DNA of 64,000 nt. Origin: Anthopleura xanthogrammica. Lineage: Eukaryota; Cnidaria; Anthozoa; Actiniaria; Actiniidae. Shown in pieces: positions 9,706 to 22,312 of this stretch. Below the pieces are notes generated by a model. That model was not told where the DNA came from, ran no database searches, and was given only the letters and a program-made list of their open reading frames with translations. The stretch's first letter is position 1; every line of letters begins with the position of its first letter. The position numbers and the translations under genes were made by a program. The DNA is taken from assembly GCA_964019055.1 (NCBI GenBank), contig OZ025207.1:23690617-23754616 (forward strand), read 5' to 3'.

Positions 9706-12700
9706 TAATGTCTCATTATTTTAAATAGCTAATTATACAAAGATTTATAGACATACTAACATATTTCATTAACTTTTATTTAAATAAATTAAATACCTAA
9801 TCTCTAAATTTTATGAAAATGATTGTAAATAGAAAATTTTCAATTTTACCATGTAAATATGTAATTCTATACACCGTATTTCTGTAAACGCATCGAGGCT
9901 CTGCAAAATGCGTTCCAAAAGCTGTAATTATTATCATTCTATTATTAATACCACAATTCTTGCGGGATTTGCTCACTTTGTTTTATTTACTTCTGCGATT
10001 TTAGCGTTCTCATTTTTTTTTTGGTGCTTCGGCGAAATTTTGGCTATTTTAACTACCCCACTTCAGTTTCAGTTCCTTCTGCCCTCCCAGTGTTATGTAA
10101 GTTTTGACCCAATTCAAAACCTTTGGAAATAAAAACTTTTGTTTCAAAACATTTTCACTTCATATCGAAATACAAAAGACTCCCGCTGATGCATAGCACC
10201 ATGTTAATTAGCCGATTTGGACTATTCCTTTATTTATTTATTCTTTTTTTACAGCCATTCTTAAAATTTTTAACATTCTGGTCTTCAAAGTCAAAAATTA
10301 AAAAGGCGAACTTCATCAACTTTCAAAAGTTTGCTCTCTTCGCTATAAATAGTATATTGCTACTTTATTCACTACAAAATGTGGCTCACTTCAAAATAAA
10401 TTTATCCTGAAATACGAAAAGTGCCAAGGCCAAAATAAATTTCGAAACTCAGTTCTAACGTAAAATGTTCAAATTTTAACCTAAAAAATGTGGGTATATA
10501 AAGGTTTTTACTATCGAGTTACACTCGAAAACTGACTTTACAGTGTAGCTCCCGCGCGGGCCGAATGTGTTAATCATATTTGATGAAGTTAAGAAATAAA
10601 TATATAAGTAAAATAAAAGGAAACATGTTTACTAGTAGTTTCAAGAACAAAATGTTCATAACAATGTATACATTTTGCCTCACTAGCATACTCCGGTATT
10701 ACACTTATAACATCAAATCCGTTCTGAATATCGAAAGAGCATGGTATAATTAGCTAACTTTTAAAATTTTAAATTAGCTTGACACAAAATAGATTTTGCG
10801 TGAAGCGGGTTTCAAAATATTTAATTTTTACAGAGAATGTATAAGCTTATTAGCGTTTTCGTCACCCAGTAACTTTGGAAGCTGATATCTCGGAAAGTAT
10901 TGCATGTTAAGAGCTAAACCTTTCGTAGATTACTTATATCAATGAGATATTTTAAGTTTTGGGTTAATTTTGTATTTTTCTTGACTTCAAACCTTATGCT
11001 AATGAGCAAAATATTGTAAACAAAGATTTGCCTAAAGGGCTGTTAAGTGTGGCGTCGCTTGTATAGAAAAACAACTTCTGTGTCCAAAACGAAAAGCAGT
11101 TTTATAAAGATTTTTCTTATTTTTTCTTCATAACAGGATTGGTTGTCCAAAGTTCTAACTGTTTCAGATGAAGGTAAATTCATTTTTTGCTTTATCTTAG
11201 CGGTTTTTGTGAGCAGTTGGACCCGGAAATACGTCACAGCTTAACAGCTATATTAATATCATTCATATCTAAAAATGGAATCTTTCGTGTTGTATAAAAA
11301 CTTCAAAGAGAGTTTCAAATTTAACAAACAATTGACCAAAAAAAATATCGAATAAAAAAAACCTTTTTTAATTTTACTTGGTTGAGAATTCCGCATAAGT
11401 AACACGCTTAGTATAGCGTATAATACGAAGAACGATCAAAACAGGAAACCAAGATTAATTCATGCTTGTTTACAGAAACTGGCGCATTTAGAAATAGCGT
11501 GATTCAATTTATTCCAGTGAAAATAAAAATTATCATCATTACATGATTTTGATAGTAAATGTAAATCGTTTGAACTATTACTTGGCTACTAACTTATAAT
11601 TTTCAAACAAATCGATCAATTTTTGCCGATTAATAAGTTGATTAAGACGGCGAAAGGCGTAAGCACTTTCCAAAGTCGCTTTTAAGGATAAATTAATCTT
11701 GAATTGAGCCACTTTTTCTCTCCGAAAAAAAATCAAGAAATACGTTGTCTTTAAAAACGCTTTACGATAGGAAAATGAGTTTCCTTTTTTCGTGCATGAA
11801 GAGATCGAATAGTATTTTGAACCACTGCAGTGAATAAAGCAGCGAAATACTATTTATAACGAAGAGTGTAAGCGTCTTAAAGTTGATGAAAAATTCGCCC
11901 TTTTAATTTAACTGTTGACGCCGAAAACCAAAATAGTGAAAGTTTCTAAATGGCGTTAAAGCTCTACCACTAAAAATACGAGAATCTCTTAAACTTTCTG
12001 GTTTTTTTAAAGAAACATTTTAGGAAAATTTTAATTATTTTTTTTGTATTCAATTCTCCTTTTATATTATATGTAACATGCACGGTTCTCAGGAAGAGCA
12101 TTTATTTTTGTAGATGATGTAGATACCATGTTTAGATAAAGTTTATTATATAAGAAATAATTCAAAGGAATTTTTTAAAAAGGATTTGATTTGAATAATC
12201 TAAATAAATTTTGAATAATGTTTAAAGAAAATATCCTGAGAAAATTACATCCATAGCTTTAAAGTTTGCGAGTTATGAATTATTTAATTTGTGCAAAGCT
12301 TGGATTGAAATTTTCTTTCGAAAACTTGTCAAGATGGTCAGTAATATTCAAATTTCATTATCTCGAAAACGAGCTCGATAAACCTCATATTTCTTTCTTT
12401 ACTTTCACACAACGTTATATTTTGAGTAAAATGAGCTTTCATAAGAAGTTTTGTATTTACATTTTGCAAAAGTAGTCACCTGTCAACCTTCGCTGGGTAC
12501 TCTTGGTTCAAAATTGTTTTCGTATGCGCGTCTTGTTACCGAAATATTTTTCAAACTCAAATTAGGCAAAAGAAAGAATTATTAAGTTTAAAATTTCTGA
12601 CTGCATCATTACCATTTCTTGGTTATGTGTCAATCATTCCCAGCACGTACATGGCTTAAAAAAAAAACGGGTTGGTTTTTAGCAATATTTAACTTTATTG

Positions 12701-13985
12701 TTGTGCAAAATGCATTCAATTTTTTTTATTAATTGTCAAAAGCTATAAGGTCTTAATCGATAGAGCCAAACACTGTCTTATAATGTCTAATATGTAAATT
12801 GATCCATGTGTCGTTTTATATAATTGCCTAAGTTAACTATGGCCGAATATTATTGACGGGAATAATTCGAATTGTATTCTTTTAAAGTCGGAGAGTTTGC
12901 CAAAAAAAAATATTTGTAAACATTCTTACCTACTTTCAAAGATATCTGTCATAATTTCTCAACATCTCGCTCAGAATAAAGTTTTTCAAAATATTTCTTG
13001 ATATCAAGTGGATTTCGAAGAGCCACAAACTTTGACAGTAACCTCATATGTTATAATTAAATTTATTTTTCCTCTCCTCTCTGTTTCCCGTGTTACAGGA
13101 TCAGTGTCTTTGAAATAAAAAGCTAAAAATAGTCACAACTTTTCCACCTGTCTTTGTCCTTGTTTCACCTTTCTAGCATCAAGTTCAAAAACAATATTTA
13201 AAATTTATTTTTTTTAACGGCCAAGTTTGCGAGTTACAGGGAAAATTGATAAACTTTTCTTCTTAAAAATAAAAATTATTACTGACAGTGCGAATCGAAA
13301 ACCGTGGGCACCCAGAAAACATTTCAGAAATCGTTTATCGTTCGTTGAACCGATATAAAACGACTCTCTAAATACACGAAGTTTATCTGACTACAAACCA
13401 GTCGAATTTCTTGCAGTTAGAGAGTTGTTCGACGGTTTTTCGATTTGCGCTGTAACATTCGCTTTTTACCACTGAAAACATCAATGGAAGAATCGAAAAG
13501 TTTCCTTAAAACAAATCTTTGAAGTCGCTTTAAGAAAAGGCTTGTCTAAAGACCGCCACTTTATTCTATCATTTAGGTCATAATATTGTTTATTTGAAAT
13601 GTATTTTTACAATGGTTTCCTCTAATGACAGTAACTTGAATTATTACCAAGCGAGCCTTTTCATTTGTCTCATCTAGTGTCCCTGTCGGGGTGAAGAAAT
13701 ATTTCAACTATTTCCTAGTTCAGATTTCGAACTTTTGCCTTGTCGATTCTAATTACTTTGAGGTCAAGCGTTGTTTTCTCTTAAAATAGTAGTAGTATGT
13801 AGTTCTCGGCGTTCTCTTAGTCGCTGGCCTGAAAAGTAATTAGAAATTTCGCGGGAAACGTTCGACTTCTCAACTGGGCCTTACTTGTTCGAATGTTTGC
13901 CCGAAATGACTATATCAACGAAAGGCCACTGAAAGCACTGTGCAAGTGAAATGTTTTATAAACTTTTGGGAAACTTCTCTTCAGT
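9706..13985. other. spacer S1, left part: AT-rich non-coding
   Basis: No open frame above 100 codons and no recognised protein. Homologous to 23760-28310 (S2) and 45360-49640 (S3). It contains a short GC-rich 'cccgcgcggg' palindrome near 10551 and many A/T runs. Confidence 0.6.
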
Positions 13986-13987
13986 CT

Positions 13988-14142
13988 TTAAGGCTTTTTT
14001 GAGCTAGTCTACGAATCTTACCTGAGTTATATAATTATTATCATTATTATTATATTTAACGAGGAAGCCACACTCATCGGTGATGATATTAGTGTAGATA
14101 TGTTAAGGCTTTTTTGAGCTAGTCTACGAATCTTACCTGAGT
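13988..14142 (+). repeat. 40-bp direct repeat, two copies
   Basis: A segment beginning 'aaggcttttttgagctagtc' occurs at about 13990-14028 and again at 14104-14142. S2 has both. S3 has lost the 3' part of the first copy and the sequence between them (about 49630). Confidence 0.75.
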
Positions 14143-14615
14143 AATAGAGTGTAGATATGTGTCCTTGCCAAGCTATGAAGAAATAAAAAACGCATCCGCA
14201 ATTTTAATATTCAACCTTCGTTCACTGTCAGACTTCAAAAATAAATATTATTGGTTAAAACTGATCATGTGATTTATCTGAAGACATCAAACTATAAGGC
14301 AGACCATTATTGATAATATAACGTAAACATCGCGTGCCGGCTATTGAAATATTTAGTGGGTACTAAAGACGAAAACATCTTAACATGATCAATAATAAAT
14401 GTAGTTCAAGGACGAAATTAAAGTGGGTGAATTTTTCAAAAGGTAAAAACTGTTAATATTCAACCTTCGTTCACTATCAAACTTCAAGAATATATAGTAT
14501 TATACATTTTACTCACTATCTCGCTTCTGATTGGCCGAGAGCCCTCAGCCAATCCATGATATCGTGTGAACTCGACATGATAAATCTATTATCTGGTCAT
14601 ATAGGAGGCAGCATG

Positions 14616-14803
14616 CACAGGAAAAAATATTGAATTTCCAATTAGGTTAAACTGGGATTTTTTTGGGGATTTATTCCTAATATTGTTTTATGTAGCACTT
14701 TTCCAATATTGGGAAATTCCAAAGGAAACCCAAAGATAACCCAAAGATATCCCAATAATTCCCCATTTTTCCCCAAACTGAAAATTCAATATTTTTTCCT
14801 GTG
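14616..14803. mobile_element. 188-bp foldback MITE, only in S1
   Basis: Ends are inverted: 'cacaggaaaaaatattgaat' at the left and 'attcaatattttttcctgtg' at the right. It sits where S2 and S3 carry a tRNA-derived SINE. S1 keeps only the first bases of that SINE (ggaggcagcatg). Confidence 0.75.
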
Positions 14804-14809
14804 GGATAC

Positions 14810-14862
14810 CTTTGGGTTATCTTTGGGTTATCTTTGGGTTATCTTTGGGTTATCTTTGGATT
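14810..14862 (+). repeat. 11-bp tandem repeat tttgggttatc
   Basis: Four to five copies directly right of the S1-specific MITE. The complementary motif occurs inside the MITE. Confidence 0.85.
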
Positions 14863-14873
14863 TCCTTTGGAGT

Positions 14874-15060
14874 TTACAAAATGTATAATAAAACAATTAT
14901 TGAATTCGGTTTTCGCATGATATCGTAAATATCAAGACCTCAGCTTGGCCGTTTTATCCGCCTCAGCTTACGGCTTTGGCAGATAACACAGCCTTGGTCT
15001 TGATAATGTACGATATCGTGCTCAACCTCATCCAATAATTGTTTATTATTATACATTTTA
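14874..15060. mobile_element. foldback element with ttgtttattatt arms, S1 copy
   Basis: Left arm 'acaaaatgtataataaaaca', right arm ending 'tgtttattattatacatttt'. Inner arms include 'gatatcgtaaatatcaagac' and 'gtcttgataatgtacgatat'. Equivalent copies lie at 35184-35370 and 50577-50761, and truncated copies follow each of them. Confidence 0.75.
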
Positions 15061-16011
15061 CTCACTATCTCACTTCTGATTGGCCAAGAGCCCTCAGCCA
15101 ATCCCTCATGTTGTGCGAACTCGACATGATAAATGTATTATCTGTAGGTTTTATCATGTCGAGTTCACTCAAGGTCACAATGGAAATGGAAATACGTTCG
15201 CTATTTTTTCGAAAGCAGAATTAAATCTTTATTCTTAGTTTACAAAATGTATAATAAAACAATTATTGAATTCGGTTTTCGCATGATATCGTAAATATCA
15301 AGACCTCGGCCGTTTTATCCACCTCAGCCTTTATTATTGGTTAAAATTGATCATGTGATTTATCTGACGACATCAAACTGGAAGGCAGAGCATTATTGAT
15401 AATATATTAAACGTAAACATTGCGTGCCGGTTATTGAAAGATTTAGTTGGTAAGAAGACGAAAATATCTTAACATGATCAATAATCAATGTAGTTTAAGA
15501 AATATATTATATATAATATATTATACCGGCTATGGTCTTTTACATTCGCTCTGACATCTAGTCAAACTGTAATTCGAAATAAATATTATAATATTAACAT
15601 TTTGTCAGACATGTCTTATGAGACAGTTTTTAACATTTTTAACATTTCATGAGATAAAACTCGAAAAGCGTGTTTTTTTCTTCAAAACTTGTACTTACAA
15701 CTTTGTCTTGAAATTATATTGAAACTTGTCGACAGAAACCTTGGCCGCTTACGTCTCTTCATGTTACTGTTACAACTGACTATGTAAATTCTCGATTAAA
15801 ATTCTGAAGCCTCGGGGGACAGACCATCACATGTTCTTAATGAACAGAATATTTCATTGTATTTCTGTTATTTCAAAGCTAAAAAAATATGTCGTATATT
15901 ACTTTTATTCAAAGATTCATTTTCTCTTGGGAGGGGAACAAAAAAAAAACAACGTAGCAAACAAATGTATACAAACAATGATCTCGTGAGTATGACTTTA
16001 TATTCTAAATC

Positions 16012-16108
16012 GGTTAGAGAATAAACCCTCGTGCTTTATGGGATTTAAAGCTCCTCGCAATGCTCGGAGCTCTAAATCCCATAAAGCACTCGCGTTTATT
16101 CTCTAACC
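16012..16108. mobile_element. 97-bp palindromic element, S1 copy
   Basis: Near-perfect inverted repeat. Outer arms are 'ggttagagaataaa' and 'tttattctctaacc'. Inner arms are 'gctttatgggattt' and 'aaatcccataaagc', with a loop of about 10 bases. The same sequence is at 36327-36423 and 52160-52256. Confidence 0.8.
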
Positions 16109-16232
16109 CTTACTTAGTAGACGTCACAGTCATTAACATAGCATAACTCAAATCAAGAAATATTTCACCATTCAACTATTTACTTCATGTAGAATCAGTA
16201 TTGAAGGCATTGGAAAAAAGGTTATGTGCACT

Positions 16233-16568
16233 TTAACACTCATTCACAACAATAACAATAAATTTTCCAATCCAGAAATTGATTGAAGACGGCGACATTT
16301 TAGGCCAATTAACATCAAGGTTTTTGATTTCTTCAAGCGAGATGTTTTTAAAGCTCGTTGATTCCGGATCCATGGCGGCAATTTTGTTCTTTCTTGCTTC
16401 CCGCCATTGTTCAAATATATTCACGACCCATTTGTTCTTGTACCGTGTGGCAAGTGGTACTGCATTTTTTAGTGCTTGTTCTTCCTCGTCCTTGTTTTTG
16501 GCTTTTCGAAAGCGTTTTAACGGTTGAAAAATCTCCTTGTCCTTGCTCGAAGTTATGTCGTAAACTCG
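16233..16568 (-). pseudogene. ZMYM/QRICH1-like exon, S1 copy
   Basis: A 111-codon open frame follows a consensus-like acceptor (ttgtcaacgtcag, minus strand, ending 16569). The product carries FRKAKNKDEEEQAL, then TRYKNKWVVNIFEQWREARK and later MSPSSINFWIGKFIV. These are hallmarks of the N-terminal region before the DUF3504/Crypton-derived domain of ZMYM2- and QRICH1-type proteins, which are abundant in coral genomes. The frame then hits a stop, and no other exon of such a gene is visible nearby. I read it as an orphan exon or retrocopy relic copied with the spacer. A short chromatin-associated protein or an exon of a longer gene is possible but unproven. Confidence 0.5.
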
Positions 16569-16589
16569 CTGACGTTGACAAAATCTAAA

Positions 16590-18855
16590 CTTGAATTTGT
16601 TTTTTCATTCGAGAAACAAAGCGTTTTGTTAAATTCCTGGAAGGTGATGATGAATAGGCTTCTCAATCCGAAACAAGTTCTCTCCCAATAGTGAGTGAGA
16701 ATAAAAATCACTATTACAATACAATACAATACAATACTTTTATTCACATTTCTAATTAGCAAGTTTATATATATATTTATATATTTACATGTTTGCATAT
16801 TTTGCTTATATATATATATTTTTCCAGTACTAATTTTTTTTTAAGCAGAAATATAATTATGTTTTTCGAAATGTTTAGTATCTAAATGAACCGTTAGGTT
16901 TTCTAGTTAGATACTAACATTATGAGTTACATTTAGATGAGCTAGTACACACAACAATAAATATATCAATTTACATAAATTTATAAAGAACGAAGGAAGT
17001 ATAGACCTTGAATTTTAAGTAAGATTAGGAGTGTTGAGAAATATTTGATTAAGTTATTTTACCATAGGCTTTAAATTTCTTTCGAGGAATTTTGGAGTTC
17101 TAACAAAAATATTTTGAGTTTCTTAGCAAAGGACTGATGAGTATTAATTTGTTTCAGTCCTATTGTTGAGCTAGTTAAAATTACAAAGTCCCAAAGGGCT
17201 GAAAACAAAGAATGTTTACTCTCCATAAAATAAACAGACTTTGAATTCAATACATATAGCCTCCCGAATAATTAATGAGTATGAGATGTATTTCCAAAGC
17301 CTCCAATTTGGACTGAAAAGTCCTCATTGTCGGCTTTGAAATATTACTTCATTCATTGTAAATTTTCAAACGGTTCAAAAACCCTCATAACCACAATCTT
17401 GTTCCAACATTTCAGCGCTAAAATGTTCCTCAACTACCAAACAACATTTGTAGAGACTTTATTCAAAAGCATGACGAGAAATTATGGACACGCACGCGCA
17501 GTAGATGCCCTGAGTTTGCAAAACAAAATAATCGATCAGCGTATAGACTTTGTATGGGATAAAAGTCAAAAAAGATATTATCTCATATAATTGTGTCCAG
17601 GAATTTCCAAAATGTTCTATCTGATCTTGCTTGTAGACACCGAGAGCAAACTGTCAAACTCATAGATAGGATATATCCTTGTTTATTCTTTGCGGTATGA
17701 GCACAAATTCTCCGAAGTTGAATCAAGAAGGCGTTATAGGGCGATGATCCACACCAGCATCATTGAAGAAGTAAATAACGCCATTTTTCAAAAGAAAACA
17801 AACAGATTTGAAAGATGTCCTATCTCCTCCAGCTTGCCAAGTCGTTGCACTTCTTAGTTTAATGTACCAAAAATTCCAACAACAAATATCCGTTGCGGTA
17901 TAAGGCTTTACCTTTGAAGGGTTTTGAAGAACGCGCATCGCTGGAGATAATTAATTCAATATAAACAATACTTTTAACAATACATAATTTTCTCCAGCGA
18001 TGTGTGATGCGTGAATTTAAAAAAAAATATCTCAAAAGTTTGGATAGGATAAGCTGTAAAAATTTCCCCACATTCTAGATATAGCTATGATCGATGGATG
18101 TAGGAAGTTTAAAGAAACAACTTGGCGCTGTTTGAAAGAGTTCGACGAAATTGTGATTTTGGGAAAAACTCTCAATTCGATGTATCTAACGGACTTTAGT
18201 AAATAAATATTTATTCAATGAGTTATACAAGCAGTACCTAAAAACAGATATTTCAAAAATTCAAGGCAATTTAATAAATGGTGATTTTTCTACAGCCCAA
18301 TATTTTGTATGCCTCAAATTTTAGGTTCCATTTTAGATGGTCGTCAAAACTTTTTTCCTGCCCAAAATTTGCAATTCAAATTTGTGCACAAGCTGTACCT
18401 GGAATAGGAGATAAGATTCTGAAACTTTCAGAAAAATCGTATTCGAAGATGTGGAGAAAAAAGCCAAGGACTAAAAATATATTTGTTTGAATTTCCGCCG
18501 TCATAAGTCCTCCACTTATGAAAATATGAACATAAGGTACGCTTATAAAATTTAGGATATTCAAATTACAATATATGAAAAATTCAGTTAAATTGACGCT
18601 ATAGTTTATCTAAGCGAGAGAGAATAAAGTTGAGCAAAATTCGCACTGAATTAGTTGGAAGTCCGAACTAGACCTTCTTGTTTACAAAGCAGCATAATGT
18701 CAGCAGCCAATCATACGCCACGATTCGTGAACATGATTGACGGCTAATTTTGTCATGAATAATAATCTCCGCCCATTGATGTCCAAAATTTCTCGCCATG
18801 CATAAAGCAATTTAAGTCGATCCTCCTGAAAGCATATTTTCAAACCATATATGAT
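16590..18855. other. spacer S1, middle-right part: non-coding
   Basis: Contains a (CAATA)n block near 16715-16737 and (TA)n runs near 16765 and 16808. No supported gene. Open frames of 60-90 codons recur in S2 and S3 only because the spacers are copies. Confidence 0.5.
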
Positions 18856-18856
18856 C

Positions 18857-18884
18857 ACTCAAGTTCAAGTTCAAGTTCAAGTTT
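18857..18884 (+). repeat. (CAAGTT)n microsatellite, about 4 units
   Basis: Short here and at 39184-39207. Expanded to about 19 units in S3 (55036-55149). Confidence 0.9.
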
Positions 18885-20205
18885 TATTACACACATATAA
18901 ATATTACAGAAAATAACAATACAGAAAAATTAGTTTGTATTTACAAAGTCACTGAAGCCCATAACGTCACATCCCACTAACTCTACGCTTGGGCTGCCTG
19001 TGAGCTGACGACCGGAAAAAAAAAATTCAGTTGGGGTTGCCAAACGACCACGAAAGTTATACTCCATACGTAAAACCAAACTACGGCAAAATATTTCTAT
19101 ACCAAACGATAAAAGTCAGGCCAAAAAGCAGTTCTTTTGTAGAATTATTTAGAGAATAAAAACATGGACGTCCACTTGGCAAGTTTGCCTTGAATAGCAT
19201 TTCAATCTCCTGAGAATAGACCATTTTCCAGCAGCGTCAATAGTGCGCGCGATCTTGCCCGAAAATGCCTCTTTTTCATGCCTGCGCCTGGGATATTTTT
19301 GAAAGCGCTCGCGTATCTCGAAAATGGTCTATTGGAACCTGTTGTTTTGTCCTCCAAATTGAGCTGCATTTCCGACGTGCTGCATGAAGGGGTCTTAGCT
19401 TGCTATCAATAGACGTCATTTTATATTTTTTTAGCAGGAATTTGAACAAAGAATGCTTGTATTTCATTGTTGTTGTAAAATAGTTGTAGTCAGGTCATGC
19501 TTTCAGCATACATAAGTGTTGTGCATTGGTATGCCGCCCGACTCGTTGTTGACTATACAACAATGAAATACATATTTTGTTGAAATTCTTAAGATGTTCA
19601 AATTCTGTACAATCCTTGATCTCACCTATTGTTCTTAAAGTGCACGAAGTCGAAAATAGTGGTAAAGCAAAAAGGTCTATTCAATGTTTTCGCATACTCA
19701 GTTCTATGCACAGGCGTTTAAATGCCAAACGAGCTTTTACACGCATTATTTGATAAAACCAGCCAGCTTCGCATCGAAAACCCCGTGCATGGAAGTATGC
19801 AAATACATGAAATGTGGTCCGGCATAGCTGCATTAACGTGAGGCGAAGAACTTCATGCATAAATATTAAGAAAGGCCTATAACAGTGCCTTCAAAAATGT
19901 TTATCGATAGACGTTAAAACAGCTCAATTTGGAGCACAAAAATGAATTTCAATCTCCTTAGAATTGGAAACCTATTGTTTTGTCCTCCAAACTGAGCTGT
20001 ATATAACCAAATATTAATGGTTTAAGTTACCATTTTAAAAATGGTTAATTCTACCAATTAGTAAATGGTCATTACAACCATTACAACCAGTCATTACCAC
20101 ATATCCACTTTTCAACCAATTTTTTAAGGTTGTTTCAAACAACCCATTTTTACAGTACGTATTCCGACGTGCTGCAAGAGGGTCTATACTCTGCATGCAA
20201 TCATA
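18885..20205. other. spacer S1, right part: non-coding
   Basis: No gene. Contains palindromic 'ggttnnnnnaacc'-type sequence near 20020-20145 and two similar segments around 'ctccaaattgagctg' and 'ctccaaactgagctg', probably old MITE fragments. Confidence 0.45.
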
Positions 20206-20375
20206 GACCTTTCTTCCAGAATTCACTTGCATGGTGACCACAAAACAATGGTTTCAAGTCAAGGTTGGACTTGATGTGTTCATACATCTAGTGTATTATT
20301 TGATCAAGCTCAACCTCAACTTGGAGCCATTGTTTTGTGGTCACTATGCAAGTGAACTCGAATTCGGGAAAGGTC
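20206..20375. mobile_element. 170-bp foldback element downstream of gene B
   Basis: Nested arms: 'agacctttc' with 'gaaaggtct', 'cacttgcat' with 'atgcaagtg', 'accacaaaacaatgg' with 'ccattgttttgtggt', and 'gttggacttgat' with 'atcaagctcaac'. Copies lie downstream of every gene of the array. Confidence 0.8.
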
Positions 20376-20831
20376 TGAGTTCATTTAATTTTCAGTACGC
20401 TCTATCATTGTCGTTCTTAACGGAATTTCGCTCTCCATGCATTAATCAATTTCTTTGTCATCATCGCATTTTCTTGCATTAGGAACTGTCTTTTTGACTC
20501 CAGATATGAGGCCACATTTTGAGGAAGTTTCGGTTCTCTCCACATCTTCTGCGTATTTTTTCTGGCTCTCGGTGCTAATGTTTCTAGATTTTTAGCTGAC
20601 AAAAAGGCTTCCAGACTTTGACAGACAGTTGGAGTCAGAGCAAAATAATTACGTTTTTAAAACTTGTGCGACGAGCACTAGATCTCCGTCATGGATGATG
20701 GGAAGGATTTATCAGGCGCAAAGAGTCTTTTGGTGAGATATTTACTAGCTAGTTTAGGTTGTGCATCGGCATTTATTTGACTTAAGAAGGTTAAAGATGT
20801 TCTTTGAGGTACCGATATTGTAGTATGGAGT

Positions 20832-22230
20832 TTAGTTTAACTTGTATCCAATCCACCAGTTTGTCGTGGAGCTTGAAGATGACGAACACTTATGTTTGTT
20901 GGATACAGAACCATATCCTCCAAATGTTTCGTAATTCGAATAACCGGAGCAGCCACTAAATACGCAGTCTGGGGTGGAAAAGCAAGGAGAAAAATATGGA
21001 TGATATCTTTTAGTTTCAAAAAGGGTTTTACAATTTTCAGTGCAGGTTGTTCCTTCAAGTCTTAGAAAACCAATGTTATTAAAACATTTCGAAGGGACTG
21101 ACTGCATAATATCTACTGTCATCATGTCGACTCGAACATAGTCAGTAGTTGATATGTTAGCCGAGTCGAAGTTACAAGTAGCACGCCAGTGTGTTGCGAT
21201 GGTCCTGATGTGTGTCATGTCTTCAAGTAACAGCCGATAGTCGATCCAGTTTGGACTCGATTCACTGACAGGATGGTTTTCATAGAACTTCCTGTTCAAA
21301 TATCCCACTTTCTTCGAATACTCAAAAGATTCCACGAGCGTCCAGACGTAGTTCGGCTCGGATGTAAAGTCACAGTAGACTTTAAACTGGCTGGTAAAAG
21401 ATAGTCTGGTAATCGTGTAAATACCTGAACTACGATTTCCAGGAATTCCTACACATGACACTATGTACTGACAGTATCTGCCTTGAACACCCAATGAACA
21501 GATGCACTTGAACTTGCGTCTGACGTCATCACAAGTATCTACGCATGTTCCACCGTTCATGCAGGGATTGGTGTGACAGCAGCCGTTACGGCAACCCCCT
21601 GAACAATTTATGCTATTGTACTATGAGTAGATAGAGAAAGAAAAGGAAAGTTAAAAGTAAGGAAGGAAGATGTATAAAGTTGGTGAACTCAGCCAGCCAA
21701 TCAGCCAACCAAGCCAACCCGCAGTCGATCAACCAGTCCACCGGCAGTCAGCTTGCAAACTAGTCAAGCAGCCAACCCGCCAACCAGCAACCCGGCCAAC
21801 CACTGAGGCAACCAGTCAACCAGTCAACCAGCTAAATAATTTCAATCACTCATGATGTAAATAGCGAAACTGAATTCACTTGCTAATTAAATAACAATGC
21901 TCCAGATACCTTATTTTTAAAGTGTTGTTTCAGTACATAGTACATGTACCCAATCCTTGAAGTAGTATTTTTATCCTCGTCCAGCAACTCGCATCGAGTG
22001 CCAAAAACCTGGAAAGACAGGCATTTACAGTCATGTACACAGTAGCCGAAGCACTGTTGAACATACGTGATGGTTAGGTTCTTGTATGAATGGCCGATTA
22101 TCGCTTTGTTATTGTCGTAGTCTTCGGACTTAAACCTTCCAGAGTACTGTGTGAAAGGACATGATGTTGCTAACAAAGCTGTAGGGAGGATCTTCAGTAG
22201 GAATATTATGTAGTAGGCAACTGCCGCCAT
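20832..22230 (-). CDS. PAN/apple-EGF-fibrinogen-like secreted protein, copy B
   Basis: Two exons: 22230-21910 (107 codons) and 21620-20832 (262 codons plus stop), joined in phase 0 across a 289-bp GT-AG intron, giving 369 aa. Residues 1-21 are a hydrophobic signal peptide. Residues 24-103 form a PAN/apple domain (Cys 24, 60, 64, 68, 70, 80). Residues 113-157 are Cys-rich with an EGF-like module (NPCMNGGTC, then [12 protein letters not shown]). From 163 on is a fibrinogen-C-like region ([28 protein letters not shown]), ending [11 protein letters not shown]. Possible N-glycosylation sites include N51. I infer an extracellular binding or adhesion protein; the ligand is unknown. The start at 22230 is chosen because a splice acceptor (ccctgtattttcag) lies 18 nt upstream and the signal peptide starts there. 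An AATAAA lies 55 nt after the stop (20777-20772). Confidence 0.85.
21621..21909 (-). other. coding intron of gene B
   Basis: GT donor after 'aaaaataag' and AG acceptor 'actcatag' before codon 108. It contains degenerate ccaaccag-type repeats at about 21690-21830. Confidence 0.75.
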
Positions 22231-22312
22231 GTTGGGGAAAGTATCTATCTGAAAATACAGGGAAAACACATTCCATGAGATTACTTTTAGATTAATATTG
22301 TGGGGGCATAAA

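Noticed and set aside
17327..17590. 87-codon frame repeated in all spacers
   Set aside because: Conserved only because the spacers are recent copies. No splice context or family similarity.
22231..22269. Upstream in-frame ATG of gene B (MFSLYFQID)
   Set aside because: Lies before a consensus splice acceptor and would bury the signal peptide 13 residues in. The downstream ATG has a better context (aacATGG).
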